Positions 25,968 through 33,773 of a DNA stretch of 64,000 nt are shown piece after piece. Position 1 is the stretch's first letter. Each line of letters starts with the position of its first letter. The stretch is from Candidula unifasciata (Eukaryota; Mollusca; Gastropoda; Stylommatophora; Geomitridae), in assembly GCA_905116865.2 (NCBI GenBank), contig CAJHNH020008453.1, forward strand, positions 514,033-578,032. The letters are read 5' to 3'. A model generated the notes under the pieces. The model did no database searches and was not told the origin of the DNA. It saw only the letters and a list, made by a program, of their open reading frames with translations. A program made the translations under genes and the position numbers.

Positions 25968-28900
25968 TCTCGCTTCTCTCTCGACTGCTTCTCGCTTGCC
26001 CTCGAGGGGCTTTAGCCCTCAGGCTACAGCTCACTCTCCCGGACCGTCTACGCAGCCCAATTTATCTCTGTCAAATCCGTGTAGGTGGATGATGTCTACA
26101 CGAGAGGCACGCTTGTGTGTGCGTTCTCGTGACTCATGATCCCGTGGGTGTTCTCGGGACTCACGCTCACATGGGTGTTCTCGAGGATCACACTTATGCG
26201 GGTGGCTGATGTTCCCTGAGAATCATGTTGTCACTTAGATTCACACTTTCTCTGTTTATCTCGTTACCCATGCTTTTAGCCCCCCCATACACAGAAACCC
26301 ACGCGTCCACTTTCTCTCGTGCATGCACGCCTTGATTATGAATAGACATTTTCACTGGTCTCCTCTCAATACTCGGACCATGTTGACACTCTTCCCCCGT
26401 GAACTCACAGACAATACTGACCTCCCACTGTCCCTTCTCACAATATCACACTTTACCCCCAAATCAGCGCGCAACAGTAGCTTAGCCATAGCATAGTACA
26501 ATCTATTTGTTTAGAGCACTTTCCTTCTCTTACACCATAAATATGGTAGTATAGGACATTGTCTGTGTAATAAACTCATCTGAATAAATAGATTCGGAAC
26601 AGCTGATCGCTCAGCTTCGCTGGTGAAAATTCACCGTCCAAATTACTTTCCGAAAAATCTAAATTTGTATTATCATTGTCACAATTAAAAACATCTGACT
26701 GAAACAATTTCAGAGCTTCGGCCGCAGAAAGACGCATTCTGCGACCTGTGCTTATGGTTTGAACATTGGTATTCATGGCACTCGAAAACGAACTTAGAAA
26801 ATTCACTGTAAGAAAAAAAAATACGCTATTATTTCGATCAAATGACACACGTGTTTGGATTAGGTTAGGAAATTAAACTAAAAGGATTTCGGCAGAGTAA
26901 TCGTCCCTAAAAAATTTAATCGTACCTCCGAACATTAGAAATTAGTTAGGGTGCGTGTGTGAAGCAAAATGTAAGCAGACACACGATCGACGATGACACA
27001 GTTGTTTGGGCAAAACGAAACTTCCCAAACAACGCTCACACCTTAAAGAGTTAAATATTGTATTTGTTGGTGAAGTCACATAATGTAAGTTTAGAGCTAC
27101 GAACATTAACACAAACAATTGAGAGAGATGCACTGCAGAGTCACTTTGTTGGAGACAATCAGTGAAAGACCGACTGTCACACTTTGCATAAGAGGGAACA
27201 CAGCATGCTATAGAGAGAAGACGTCAGAGATAAAGCTAGCCTAGTTATAAGAGTCAACATTTTTTCTTTGGACCTATGGATTTTGCAGTCATAGCAGACG
27301 CAGTTATCACAACCAGCACCACAAATCCAGGGACTGACGGTTGCCTAGAACTGAATGAATGTTTATGGAGACCCCTGGAGATCATTGCTGAAGCTACAGG
27401 GTTAGTGCTTTTTGCGATACTCTTGGCGGGTGGCTATTTTGTATAGAGACACCTCGCCATACAGTATACTCTTGCATGAGTGAATGTGAAATTCAAACAT
27501 CCTCTACTCTAGGATACGCAGCTGACACTTTATCTCAAAGCCATTTTGTATACTTAACACAAGGGTATACAGACACATAGTGAAACATTTACGAACAAGT
27601 GGGTGTCTCCTTTTGGTGTCAGCGTGAGATATGGAGGTCTAGTTTTGGAAACACTGTTTGGCAAAAGCACACACACAAAAAAGACCTTAAGAAACAAGTT
27701 CATTACACAGTCATACAAGTGCACAGGGTTTCTAAGTTATGAAGATCACATGATAATTTGTAACAGTGGTCATCAGGGAGGAATTACAACACAAACTTAA
27801 CAATAATCTTAGAAAAAACTAACTTGTTAGTGATGATGACGATGTGACTTCATCTGTTGCTAACACCACTCAACGAAACACGAATAGGATAAGAAAAAAA
27901 AATCTCACCGTAAACTCTGAAATCACATGATGCATTCTGTGTTCCAGCTCTACATCTGTAAGTTCCTGAACTATGTCTGGTCACATTGTTAATAATTAAT
28001 GTACTTGCACTGCTAGAGACAACCCCATTATATCCATCAAAACCAAGAACTGATTCACATGTATCGCCAGCACATATTAAAATCAAAAAGTTATCCTTAA
28101 ACCACAAAGCTGTTTCGCCAGTGCAGCTGAGTGTGATGTTGTGAGGTGTCTGTTGTTCGCCTGGTGAACATAAGGGTATCTGTGCTGTAAAGAAATTACC
28201 ATTCAATGTCAACAACTTTTAAGATTGCATGTTAAAATATACAACATAATATTGTATACTTTGAAATGTTTAACTAAATGTTGTTGAATAAAAATATAAT
28301 TTGTTGATATTTAGAATTAATTTCATTATCGTTCTCTAACATTACCACCAACAACAAAATGCCATCAGCATAAGGTAAGCTACACTGCAGTTTCATCAAG
28401 CCTTTGGCTCTGAACACACGATTTGAACAAGAAGTTTTTTCGTGTTTGCTTTCTCTAGCCTTTGCCTATACCCACTCTACCTGCAATGCTGCGGGGTGGG
28501 GGGGGGAGGAGGGGTGTCTCTCTTTGTCTGGTTCCTATCCTTTGACCAGTCAGTCCACCATGAGGGACACTACAAGTAGTTAAGCTAATGATGGCATAGG
28601 TCATAGGGGACACTGTAATGAGCTGAGTGGAATTTCAAGAATCGACATCACAGCACTCAGTACATTCCCATTAGTGCTCTGTACATGTATAGCCAGAAAA
28701 GAGGTCCAATTGTACCGGTACCAGCAGCAGTCTGACTGTATGTCTGACTTTCCTCTGAGTATGAAATGTTAGCCAAATCCCTACACGATTCTTTTTAGAC
28801 CATGATGACTGGAGAAAGGGAGGGGGAGGGGGCCACTGGAGTTCACTGACCACTCTACCAGACATCAGAGGCGATGTCGAAATACAAAATATAACAGCTA

Positions 28901-31711
28901 TTAGATGTGTGACACATTTCCAACAAAAAAATACAGGAGACAAATAAGAAACTGATGAATCTAATTAAATGTGTACATGTCACATTCATTACCTCATGTT
29001 TCTCACAATCTCAGAATATGGCAGAATGGAATGTGTCAAACTGACCATACTGTACTTGTCTAAATACTCATAAAAAGCTGTATGCAATACAATGTAAACA
29101 ACCATCATAAATTACAAATGCCTAACATATATTCTAGGGATTTAAAATTTGAAAATATAAAACAAAAATGAGAACGTACTAACCAAACGTCACCAAAGAT
29201 TCTGAAGGTGAAGGGGATTCAGAGACAGAACTGACACACACAATTTAAGCAGAGAGAGTTATATAACCCTATTTGTATGTTGCATTTAACACATGAAAAA
29301 AAAAGCATTCAACCAGGTGTAGCATTTACCTATTTTAAGACATTACAACAAATTAGATTAAAGACAAGCATGTATTTAACTGATTGAAAAAGTGTACATA
29401 ACACAAATAATGGTTATATCAATTAAAAACATAAATATGAAACAAAGCACTTGCTGGAGGAGAGGTTATGTAAGATAAGTTTACCTAGGCTTTTTTTTTT
29501 TTTTTAAATGTAACAAAAATGTTTCAATTTAAAAGCAAATAAAAAAAAATCCTTCGGAAGAGGGAGAGAGCAGTAGTCGGTTGAAGAGGGAGGGGGTAAT
29601 GACTTAGAATTAAGAGAAATTAAAGACTTAAATTGTTTATATTTACAGTAACAGGTATAAAAAGTATATGTGACAACAGACTGCCAACATTATCAGGTTT
29701 TATTCCTTCAGGCTTATTCTGTGTAAAGAGTTAGAGCTTTATTTTATACACCAACCGGCACTAAGTGAGTGATGTGGTCAGTATCACGTTGGCAGTCTTT
29801 GCTTCCCGGGACTGTGCCTGGTACCCACTCAAGTTTTTTTTTTAAACGTCCGGTTCCCCTCAGGACCCGAACCCAATACTTTAGGGTACGTAGGAGAATG
29901 TCTAGCAGCTAGACCACTGTGAATCCCTTTATCAGATATGGATGGTCTCTAACTGCAGGCCGATTACTATAATATAGAAAATTAAATATATGCACATGTA
30001 GAGTTAAAATAAACAGAATGAATTAGTACACCAAGATTTGAAGATGCTCAGAACAAAATAACAAAAATAGGACAATTACTCTATAAAGACTGACCTGAGA
30101 CCCATATTTCTACACTGTATGTACCGTGGAGCTTTTACTATCATTATCTACATTTGTTCTGCAGAAACAATTTGGTAAAAGAAAGGTCCAAGATCTAAAA
30201 ACCCTTTAAAAAAAAAAAAACAGCCATTTTACACAGGTCACTAGTACATTACAAAAAAAAAAAATACATGTTTATGTATCTTGCACAATTTGTTCGTATA
30301 AATGTGTGTGTGTCTGTATTTGTGTGTGTGGAAATATATGAAGGGGAGTGATAGCTAAATACAAATGGCGTGGAGAATTAAACGAAATACATTCCCTTGG
30401 AAGGGCTAGTAAATGTATTAGGTGACTCAAACCACGACTGTGTGACAATGTAACTTTTCCACTGCTCAGGTGAAGGCAAATAAAATCTTAATAATGGCTT
30501 TAGACAAATAATTTTTCTCTCATAATGACACTCCCTAAATGATATTTTTAAATACATATAACCATATCCCGTCCTTCTAAATGCAGCACAAGTGAAATCA
30601 GAACCAGTGCCAATAATTAGGTAAACTGGGATGGGCTGATGCAGAAATATGTCAGTTTATTGGCATTTAAAGGGATTGGTTTTGGATCGTGATGGTGGAT
30701 TAGCACCTTTTTAGGATTAAAGGGTTAGACAGCTGAAAGCTTGGTTGGTTATTAGTCTTTTTGATCGTTTGGTCTGAGAAGAATGGCGCTGCGATGAGGT
30801 ACCAGGGAATCTGTCTGACTTTTAAAAATCAAGGGAAAGGCGAGACGAATATACAATCAGACAGTTACTAGCACCATCGGAATTGAACTCTTCACTTGCT
30901 GCTGAAGCTGGGGAATGTCCCGAATGCTGTAATGTTTATTCTTAATTCCACATTCAATATTTTTATCACGATAGGATGTATATATCTTTTACAAATTATC
31001 GTCGTCTCAAATAACGCAAAAACAAACAAAAATAGATTCAATAGAATATTCTTCTTTTGTAAGATGCTGCCTTTGCTGCATTTCATGTTGTGACCACTGG
31101 AAAGATCTGTGGAAAAAGGGATAGGGGAAGACAACGAGAGAAGATGCTTGAATGTCTTGTTGCATGGCATGGAGGTGTGTCGGTACACGAACTGATACAT
31201 GCTGCAGGAGATCGCAGATTATGGAAAGGCATGATCGCCCAGGCCAGTCAGCAAGGCACCTGATGATGATGATGATTCTGCATTTAACTTCCTCAGTATC
31301 TCTTACATTTGATGTTATCTGGGTAGCCAAGTACTTAAACAAATCGGCTTGCTTGAGGTTCGTCCCATTTACCCTTGGTGTTGCATTTCGGAGAGTCAGT
31401 TTTCGTTATTACGACCTTCACCTACGACCTTAAATTAGGACTCTTCGTTTGACAGTCTGTTACAACTGTGTCCTCGTCTCTTGCAGAAGTGTTTCATTTT
31501 CAGCGATCAAAACTAAATCAGCAACATATCGCAGGTTATTAACCATACGCCCACCAACCGATATTCCTGGCTTACCGTGTATGTATCTATTATTTCACTG
31601 TACAAAAATAATAATTCGTGTGTTAGGCCACATCTCTAACAAGCTGTGTGTGTAAAGTTAGTTCTAACTTGGCTGTTAATCCTTATGGCTACTTCTTGTT
31701 GTCAGTACATG

Positions 31712-31777
<66 letters not shown>

Positions 31778-32210
31778 CTTAGATCTAACTATCACTGTTT
31801 AAGGTTTCCAAAATTCTCATAATTTCTTCATGTTTTAATTTATCAGATGTTTTAGTATAGTCACTAAAGCTATTTAAATACAGGGAGTTTACACTCTCAG
31901 GTCGTAGGGATGTAGTAGATGGAATCTGTATGTGCCGATCTCTTAATCAAATGTTAGATTCAGTATAAAGTAGTGAGGACACATTGTAGAAAGTAAAGAC
32001 TTTACGCATTATATTGATGACACTGTCCATCGTGTGTACATTCTTGTACAAATACAGGGCTGGCGCCATAAAGCCAATTTAACTCAGTAAGTAGAAAACG
32101 CTCCCTAATTGTTTAAGGTTATGGCCCTTCCAAGACTAATTAGCATACAAACCTGTAGTTTCATATGAGACCAACAGAAGCAGTAGCAGAAGAAATGAGT
32201 AGATCTTCAT
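371..32210 (-). CDS. Gene C: multi-Ig-domain cell-surface receptor, 5' ten exons (gene continues past base 1)
   Basis: Ten exons on the minus strand join with matching phases (32153-32210, 27909-28184, 21523-21641, 17600-17822, 10272-10463, 9389-9457, 5361-5654, 2424-2726, 1636-1926, 371-670) into 2125 nt, 708 codons plus one base. The product starts with a hydrophobic signal peptide (residues 1-19) and then has seven Ig-type units: residues 20-111, 112-225, 226-312, 313-410, 411-511, 512-608 and 609-708. Most units show the B-strand and F-strand cysteine pair, and many N-glycosylation sequons are present. All introns are GT-AG and phase 1 except one phase 0 intron inside Ig2. No TM segment is seen before base 1. 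By comparison with gene B, the TM and tail exons should lie just outside the window. Role is inferred: an extracellular recognition or adhesion receptor. The ligand is unknown and I assign no named orthologue. Confidence 0.85.
838..878. repeat. (AT)n microsatellite
   Basis: Near-perfect alternating AT run in the intron between gene C exons 9 and 10. Confidence 0.95.
975..1115 (-). mobile_element. SINE-C fragment (tRNA-related family, partial)
   Basis: Contains the family words for 'ctagacca', 'cactccatgtg', a dinucleotide-shifted 'aatatcatacc' and 'gcctttacttccca', matching the copies at 40845, 41965 and 61482. A further short piece (ggtcacctttacttccca) sits at 1315-1332. Internal part only; promoter boxes are not included. 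Confidence 0.5.
1636..1926 (-). CDS. Gene C exon 9: Ig domain 6 (I-set-like)
   Basis: 291 bp, phase 1 in and out, residues 512-608. It is the most canonical domain: SVSFSCQAEGNPSP for the B strand and C strand start, RLSLRKNG, then DTGVYACLAEAG, the DxGxYxC F-strand signature of I-set domains. The acceptor follows gtttttgtctctacag, a strong polypyrimidine tract. Confidence 0.88.
2424..2726 (-). CDS. Gene C exon 8: Ig domain 5
   Basis: 303 bp, phase 1 in and out, residues 411-511. It opens with a proline-rich linker (APPSPPVIEKYPDGG), then VAKIRCRVEGG (B strand), LLLECGS, and the F strand STCSCAATH with an extra cysteine, followed by SSCYRN. The cysteine count suggests a second disulfide. Donor gtgagt, acceptor cacacag. 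Confidence 0.85.
2981..3071. repeat. (GT)n-(AT)n microsatellite
   Basis: About 16 bases of GT followed by 77 bases of AT in an intron of gene C. Confidence 0.95.
3368..4398 (+). mobile_element. LINE (RNase H-bearing non-LTR retrotransposon), 5'-truncated and broken
   Basis: Reads from the C-terminal end of a reverse transcriptase (CMRYILGLPTV) through a linker to an RNase H domain: YTDGSVSRGKRSA, then after a +1/-1 frame shift near 3800 SLRMEVEAVTAAF and VTDSESMLRK, then FSPGSAGV and a stop. The copy at 38847-39900 has FSPGHAGVLGNEQADRL intact at that place, so here the RNase H is broken and its histidine changed. The 3' end is a conserved run and an (AATCA)n tail at 4380-4398. It is in a gene C intron and is probably dead. 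Confidence 0.8.
4547..4784 (+). mobile_element. SINE-A copy 1 (tRNA-derived)
   Basis: The 5' part resembles a tRNA with a decayed B box (cagtttcaatcccagct), followed by a non-tRNA body that reads 'gtaaatttgcctagaaaaac' and ends 'ggatacgcaactaaccta'. The same 235-base unit occurs inverted at 14961-15195 and 41135-41352, with better promoter boxes there. Confidence 0.75.
4800..5340. other. Intron stretch of gene C, nothing recognised
   Basis: AT-rich sequence with a C-rich run at 5281-5325. No exon or repeat family identified. Confidence 0.4.
5361..5654 (-). CDS. Gene C exon 7: Ig domain 4
   Basis: 294 bp, phase 1 in and out, residues 313-410. It is a whole domain in one exon, with TVTVTCMAND as B strand and GLFYFLCTANN as F strand. 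The usual core tryptophan is absent (NYQLSS at that place). Sequons NLT, NVS, NMS, NYT and NNS make it heavily glycosylatable. Confidence 0.85.
5870..6705 (+). mobile_element. LINE fragment: RNase H and C-terminal Cys/His region, decayed
   Basis: In shifting frames: a YTDGIG RNase H start (about 5946), STNFRAEQQAI with the catalytic-type Glu, LLCDCMSVLQA with the Asp, then a stop; later RLQTGHCRLNYHMH and CACHTEP followed by EHILQTCPLY, the Cys/His end region of RNase H-bearing LINEs. Several stops and shifts make it a relic. It is a different family from the element at 3368-4398. Confidence 0.7.
6915..7095 (+). repeat. Interspersed repeat B, copy 1
   Basis: Starts with gttaagcgttttgactgac and contains 'ggacatcacacaagcgataa', 'aggtcccagaaaccgcgttc' and 'ctatattgcgg'. 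The same order of words is found at 7396, 14642 (inverted), 51468 and 58487 (inverted). It sits after a LINE 3' end, so it could be a LINE 3' UTR or a SINE that uses that tail. Confidence 0.7.
7258..7283. repeat. (CATA)n microsatellite
   Basis: About six units of catacatacata. Confidence 0.85.
7396..7625 (+). repeat. Interspersed repeat B, copy 2
   Basis: Longest copy. After the shared body it reads 'cggcccctggcaaaagccag', then 'ttcgtcctaaaaaggacgaa', a perfect 8-base inverted repeat with a four-base loop at 7602-7621. Confidence 0.75.
7694..7845. mobile_element. Short inverted-repeat element (possible MITE)
   Basis: The left arm at 7694-7714 and the right arm at 7825-7845 are inverted copies matching at about 20 of 21 bases (left atgcggacataaacaatac). 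A third copy with about 60 bases of shared flank lies at 13317-13378. No clear target-site duplication was found. Confidence 0.45.
7860..9388. other. Intron stretch of gene C, no recognised feature
   Basis: AT-rich. Between 8930 and 9200 the phrase 'ctgtcactgacctagcagac' recurs imperfectly about four times (8920, 8990, 9050, 9110, 9170) at roughly 60-base spacing, an old, diverged tandem repeat. Confidence 0.4.
9389..9457 (-). CDS. Gene C exon 6: end of Ig domain 3
   Basis: Very short exon of 69 bp, phase 1 in and out, residues 290-312. It reads VIICETQLPDG then RMNQTIQVA: the F strand with its cysteine and the G strand of Ig3. The acceptor has an uninterrupted pyrimidine run (t8, then ccttcag) and the donor is gtaagtg. 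Both flanking joins keep the frame open. Confidence 0.8.
9629..9651. repeat. Poly(G) run
   Basis: About 20 consecutive G. Length may be unreliable in an assembly. Confidence 0.8.
10067..10250. repeat. (AC)n-(AT)n-(AC)n compound microsatellite
   Basis: AC run, then 40 bases of AT, then imperfect AC, only about 20-30 bases from gene C exon 5's donor site. Confidence 0.95.
10272..10463 (-). CDS. Gene C exon 5: first part of Ig domain 3
   Basis: 192 bp, phase 1 in and out, residues 226-289. It begins VYLVVKLDCPD, continues EEGKPFSCTCKE (B-strand cysteine) and TTTLSYG, and ends TASFTADRTKG. There is no F-strand cysteine here; the next small exon supplies it. The acceptor is ctcag after a T-rich run and the donor is gtaaatg. 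Sequons NST and NVT are present. Confidence 0.82.
10560..11240 (+). mobile_element. RTE-like LINE fragment (reverse transcriptase C-terminus), decayed
   Basis: Across frames: SDGKLDREISTRCAKAN, CYQCQTW-like text, then IRRMLGIK, IIKEQQMKWSGHLTRMP and ASGRPRK. These are the end motifs of RTE-type reverse transcriptases. It ends in an (AAG)n-like tail near 11230. It shares the layout of the inverted copy at 32507-33205. Stops and shifts show it is dead. Confidence 0.7.
11241..12050. other. Intron stretch of gene C, nothing recognised
   Basis: AT-rich with poly(T) runs (11570-11588, 11930-11953). Confidence 0.4.
12052..12145 (-). mobile_element. SINE-C fragment
   Basis: Holds 'tttcccaggacttttacctt', 'gtacccatttagggctgggtc' and 'gacctgggtgccaaggtcg', the middle part of the SINE-C family. 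Confidence 0.6.
12320..13175 (+). pseudogene. Decayed coding-like stretch, unassigned
   Basis: In one plus frame, with stops, it reads AQKEEDERNRLLERE and EAAAERQ, then long open pieces such as SSLLEPIIPISSNK, and from 12960 a 70-codon open piece (ETDSSQTSYNCSNC). The first part resembles the charged coiled-coil start of a retrotransposon Gag. I cannot assign it; it could also be chance. Confidence 0.3.
13380..14640. other. Intron stretch of gene C with broken ORFs, unassigned
   Basis: Short open pieces on the plus strand at 14172-14408 and 14375-14587 (TVFLSFKRGKWVTMQRG, then CNVWQQGNP) look like remains of a transposon protein, but no family signature is clear. Confidence 0.3.
14642..14822 (-). 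repeat. Interspersed repeat B, copy 3 (inverted)
   Basis: Reverse complement of the repeat B body: 'gcggtttctgggacctctcc', 'tcgggtgtttgtcgctttgt' and 'gtgatgttctagtggggtaaa'. Confidence 0.7.
14961..15195 (-). mobile_element. SINE-A copy 2 (tRNA-derived)
   Basis: On the minus strand: 'tgtggctaggtcgatgcg' fits an A box and 'gggttcaatcctaactgc' fits a B box about 35 bases later. It ends in 'ggatacgcaactaacctaac'. Not a functional tRNA: no acceptor stem closes. Confidence 0.75.
15200..16220. other. Intron stretch of gene C, nothing recognised
   Basis: Contains a C-run at 15251-15264. Overlapping short open frames on both strands at 15380-15790 have no recognisable domain. No exon that fits the gene C phases was seen. 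Confidence 0.35.
16225..16450 (+). mobile_element. LINE 3' end, short copy
   Basis: Open for 70 codons: SLERTIMDGYMPGKRGRGRP, then RRRWVQDVADDLQMG and ARFREGHATE, then a stop and a (GAAT)n tail at 16446-16457. It is nearly the same as the end of the copy at 50640-51015 and related to 40130-40625. Confidence 0.8.
16460..17599. other. Intron stretch of gene C with one unassigned minus ORF
   Basis: A 84-codon open stretch on the minus strand (17229-16975; DITLENYDAKMKHIL, FNLRLYLTFLLVRR) has no splice sites in the gene C phase and no family I recognise. Confidence 0.3.
17600..17822 (-). CDS. Gene C exon 4: second half of Ig domain 2
   Basis: 223 bp, phase 0 in and phase 1 out, residues 152-225. 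The acceptor used is gacag before AGT ACA. It holds VYYNASCSLKLP, the F-strand cysteine region, then HQFQVRAYP, and ends in a Ser/Thr/Pro linker (SSWTSPQS). A second possible acceptor seven bases into the exon would give phase 1 and a different joint, but the preceding exon ends in phase 0, so the longer form is preferred. Confidence 0.82.
17830..20200. other. Intron stretch of gene C, nothing recognised
   Basis: AT-rich. C-run at 20018-20034. Small open frames on the minus strand at 19402-19763 overlap in three frames and show no domain. Confidence 0.35.
20200..21260. mobile_element. Two LINE remnants in opposite orientation
   Basis: Minus strand about 20900-20200 has text such as NSLPEVRCLMLKGVWPDKSN and IRRCALQDLLRRG, similar to the end of RNase H-bearing LINEs. 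Plus strand 20960-21250 reads SDSMKYLGITFNRCLAFKKH, VKKGLSTTKVM and after a shift TTQMNRLERIEND, a reverse transcriptase C-terminus. Both are broken by stops. Confidence 0.5.
21523..21641 (-). CDS. Gene C exon 3: first half of Ig domain 2
   Basis: Small 119 bp exon, phase 1 in and phase 0 out, with acceptor cttccccag and donor gtaagc. It encodes ARPTSVSCQQ, then the B strand TVVCTATR, and ends FCKFKWTIN, which supplies the cysteine and core tryptophan of Ig2. Joined in phase 0 to the exon at 17600-17822 it reads straight into the rest of the domain. The phase match on both sides and the domain continuity make this call strong despite the short length. Confidence 0.82.
22125..22250 (+). repeat. 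Direct duplication, copy 1 (no microsatellite)
   Basis: About 120 bases from 'ttcgcttgaaaaaagattat' to 'gtaattcacacagcgaaacg' recur at 22556-22730. In this copy the inner part is only 'ctatatctgca'. Confidence 0.7.
22556..22730 (+). repeat. Direct duplication, copy 2, with (AT)n expansion inside
   Basis: Same flanks as 22125-22250, but the short inner 'tatat' has become an AT run of about 88 bases (22573-22660). Confidence 0.75.
23047..23133. repeat. (CT)n-(AT)n microsatellite
   Basis: About 18 bases of CT, then about 68 bases of TA. Confidence 0.95.
23860..24285. repeat. G-runs followed by a polypurine tract
   Basis: G-runs at 23861-23898, then from about 23985 to 24285 the plus strand is mostly A and G (gaagaggagaagcataagca style). 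Open frames here are a by-product of the base bias. Confidence 0.7.
24957..27054 (-). mobile_element. piggyBac-type DNA transposon, non-autonomous or decayed
   Basis: Flanked by TTAA at both ends (24957-24960 and 27051-27054) with terminal inverted repeats that match at 13 of 14 bases (TTAACTCTTTCAGG against TTAACTCTTTAAGG). On the minus strand about 200 bases from the right end is an N-terminal piece resembling piggyBac transposases (GRRMRLSAAEALKLF, then FNCDNDNTNLDFSESN), which stops at 26576. No transposase catalytic core follows, so it cannot move alone. It lies in the intron between gene C exons 2 and 3. Confidence 0.7.
25550..26520. other. GC- and CT-richer block inside the piggyBac-type element
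   Basis: Base composition changes sharply, with a (CT)n run at 25941-25968 and direct words such as 'ggtgttctcg' near 26148 and 26175. It may be a nested insertion (for example a solo LTR), but no end repeats were found. Confidence 0.35.
27909..28184 (-). CDS. Gene C exon 2: Ig domain 1
   Basis: Phase 1 in and out, 276 bp, residues 20-111. It is a complete Ig unit: ITLSC for the B strand, ALWF for the core tryptophan, and SGTYRC for the F strand. Four extra cysteines (PLCSP, LICAG, TCES, ASCDF) suggest one or two additional disulfides. Sequons include NIT, NVT and NAS. An acceptor six bases downstream (cacag then ATACCC) would break the phase and was rejected. Confidence 0.85.
28200..29735. 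other. Intron stretch of gene C (exons 1 to 2)
   Basis: AT-rich, G-run at 28495-28507. 28626-28690 (minus) is a short 3'-end fragment of the 3368-4398 LINE family. An exon-like GT-AG piece at 29189-29243 does not fit the phase. Confidence 0.4.
28626..28690 (-). mobile_element. LINE 3'-end fragment
   Basis: 'caagaatcgacatcacagca' and 'cattcccattagtgctctgt' match the 3' end of the LINE at 38847 with scattered changes. Confidence 0.55.
29735..29930 (-). mobile_element. SINE-C copy with promoter boxes
   Basis: On the minus strand 'gtggtctagctgctagacat' is a tRNA-like A box region and 'ttgggttcgggtcctga' is a B box. The body then reads 'gagtgggtaccaggcac' and 'gactgccaacgtgatactg'. Confidence 0.75.
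29940..30780. other. Intron stretch of gene C, nothing recognised
   Basis: AT-rich with A-runs (30207-30220, 30252-30264). Confidence 0.4.
30790..30957 (+). mobile_element. LINE 3'-end fragment
   Basis: 'gcaccatcggaattgaactc', 'ttcacttgctgctgaag' and 'aatgctgtaatgt' match the 3' end of the element at 3368-4398. Confidence 0.6.
31080..31275 (+). mobile_element. LINE C-terminal fragment
   Basis: Reads VTTGKICGKRDRGRQREKM, LVAWHGGVSVHELIHAAGD and RRLWKGMIAQASQQGT, then a stop and a (GAT)n-like tail at 31260-31275. Such 'RGRxRxKxLxxLxxWH' endings are typical of non-LTR reverse transcriptases. Confidence 0.65.
31713..31773. repeat. (GT)n microsatellite
   Basis: About 60 bases of GT. Confidence 0.95.
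32153..32210 (-). CDS. Gene C exon 1: signal peptide
   Basis: The ATG at 32210-32208 opens a 19-residue leader (MKIYSFLLLLLLLVSYETT): basic start, a run of seven leucines, then polar residues, a classical secretory signal. The exon ends in phase 1 at a GT donor (complement of 32151-32152). Eleven bases upstream of the ATG is a good acceptor (pyrimidine run, then cag), so at least one noncoding 5' UTR exon probably lies further upstream and was not located. No promoter can be assigned. Confidence 0.85.
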
Positions 32211-32506
32211 GCCGGTTATTTCTGAAACTAAAACAAGAGTAAACAGTTTTATAATAACGATAACATTTCTGACAGCTGGAGAGAAAAAAATAGATTTAAA
32301 ATGGCTTTTCCAGGATTTGCACCTGCTTGATTCACATCCTCAGATGTTCGTACTTATGGCTGTCATTCTAAAGTAATTTTTCTTTCTAAATTGGTAATTC
32401 CTAGAACAAACAAAGACGACGTATATAGCTTTTAGAGCCATGTCTGAGGCAGAAAGGTATGTTTGCGTGGACATGAAAATGTATCTTTTGATTTACTACG
32501 AGTGCA

Positions 32507-33205
32507 TTCTTCTTCTTTTGTCAAAATCTGCTTGTGCCGCTAGGCGTCGCAGTCTATCAGATGATCGGCAACCGAGCCAGGGCGCGCTCAGTCACTTCAT
32601 ATGCCGTGATGTTATGAAGTCTCAAGTTGTCCGTGACTCCTTCAATCCATCTTCTTATTGGTCTTCCCCTGCCTCTTGTTGTTTCGATTTTCATGTTGTA
32701 TGCTCTTGATGCTGGCATCGTTGGTTCCATTCTCATTAGGTGACCAAACCATTTCATTCTTTGCTTCTCAATAAATTTAACGATGGGTATGGTTCCAATA
32801 GTTCTTGTAATCACATCGTTTCTCACTCGATCTCTTCTGGTTTTATTCGCAGCCATTCTCAAACATCTCATTTCACAGGTGGTTAGTCTTCTCTCGTGTT
32901 CTTTTGTTAATGTCCAAGTCTGACATTGATAACCTAATGTCCGTATAAAGATTGTATTTATAATTTGTCTTTTTATCTCAGCTGGGACAGCAGGGTGTTT
33001 TAAAATTGGGGCAAGCTGGTATGCGACATTGTTGGCTTGTTGGATTCTTGCTTCGATCTCTCTGTCTATTTTACCATTGAATGTAAAGATACTTCCCAAG
33101 TATTTAAATTATTGCACTTGTTTTAGGCTGTGATCTAGAATCTTTATGTCGATGGTCTGTTGCTCTCTACTTATGCTCATGACTTCTGTCTTTTCAGTGC
33201 ATTAC
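32507..33205 (-). mobile_element. RTE-like LINE fragment with a 180-codon open frame
   Basis: The minus strand is open from 33099 to 32557: GKIDREIEARIQQANNVAYQ, LGYQCQTWTLTKEHERRL, KQRMKWFGHLMRMEP and GRGRPIRRWIEGVTDNL. Upstream text (MSISREQQTIDIKILDHSLK) extends the match to about 33190 across one stop. These are the thumb and C-terminal motifs of RTE-type reverse transcriptase. The catalytic core is absent. A (GAA)n-like tail lies at 32507-32520. It is just upstream of gene C. Confidence 0.8.
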
Positions 33206-33219
33206 TACAGTCAAATAAG

Positions 33220-33770
33220 TGTATCGATCTTAGAGGTATATGAGCAATAAACATCCATATTTACCTATTATTTCTGCACATATTGTGACTCCTGTTACCA
33301 TACGACTTGCTAGCCGTTAAACAGAATCAACCTGATTCTGGACTACCACATTCATACATTTACACACACACACTCACACACACATCTATAGTTTCATTTG
33401 GCAACACACATGTTGCTACTATTTCGTCATCAGTAAATAAGAACGTCTATCCGTGTGGTACCAGGTTCTTAGGGGAAACAAAGAATAGTAATACTGCGCT
33501 CTATCAGGAAGGCCTTATGCGGCGACTAAGGCCAGGGTTGGGCTTTCTGGATCGTTACCTCATCTTGTAAAATTTTGTAGCAACAAAATTAAACCAGCAG
33601 ATGAGCTAGGTCAATATATTGATGAACATAGTGCATGATTTAACAAACATTCTCCAGTTGTGGGCGGGTAGGTGGGGGGGGGGGGGGGGGGGTCGTCTCA
33701 GCAACATAGACGACCCTGCTACCTACATTCAAACGTTTGGAAATCTACCCACAAATACTGAGTTTACTGC
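33220..33770. other. Intergenic stretch, G-run only
   Basis: AT-rich with a G-run at 33676-33692. No gene recognised. Confidence 0.4.
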
Positions 33771-33773
33771 TGG

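Noticed and set aside
29189..29243. Exon-like GT-AG piece in the gene C intron (VSESPSPSESLVTF)
   Set aside because: It would need phase 2 in and phase 1 out, but both neighbours are phase 1, so it cannot be joined.
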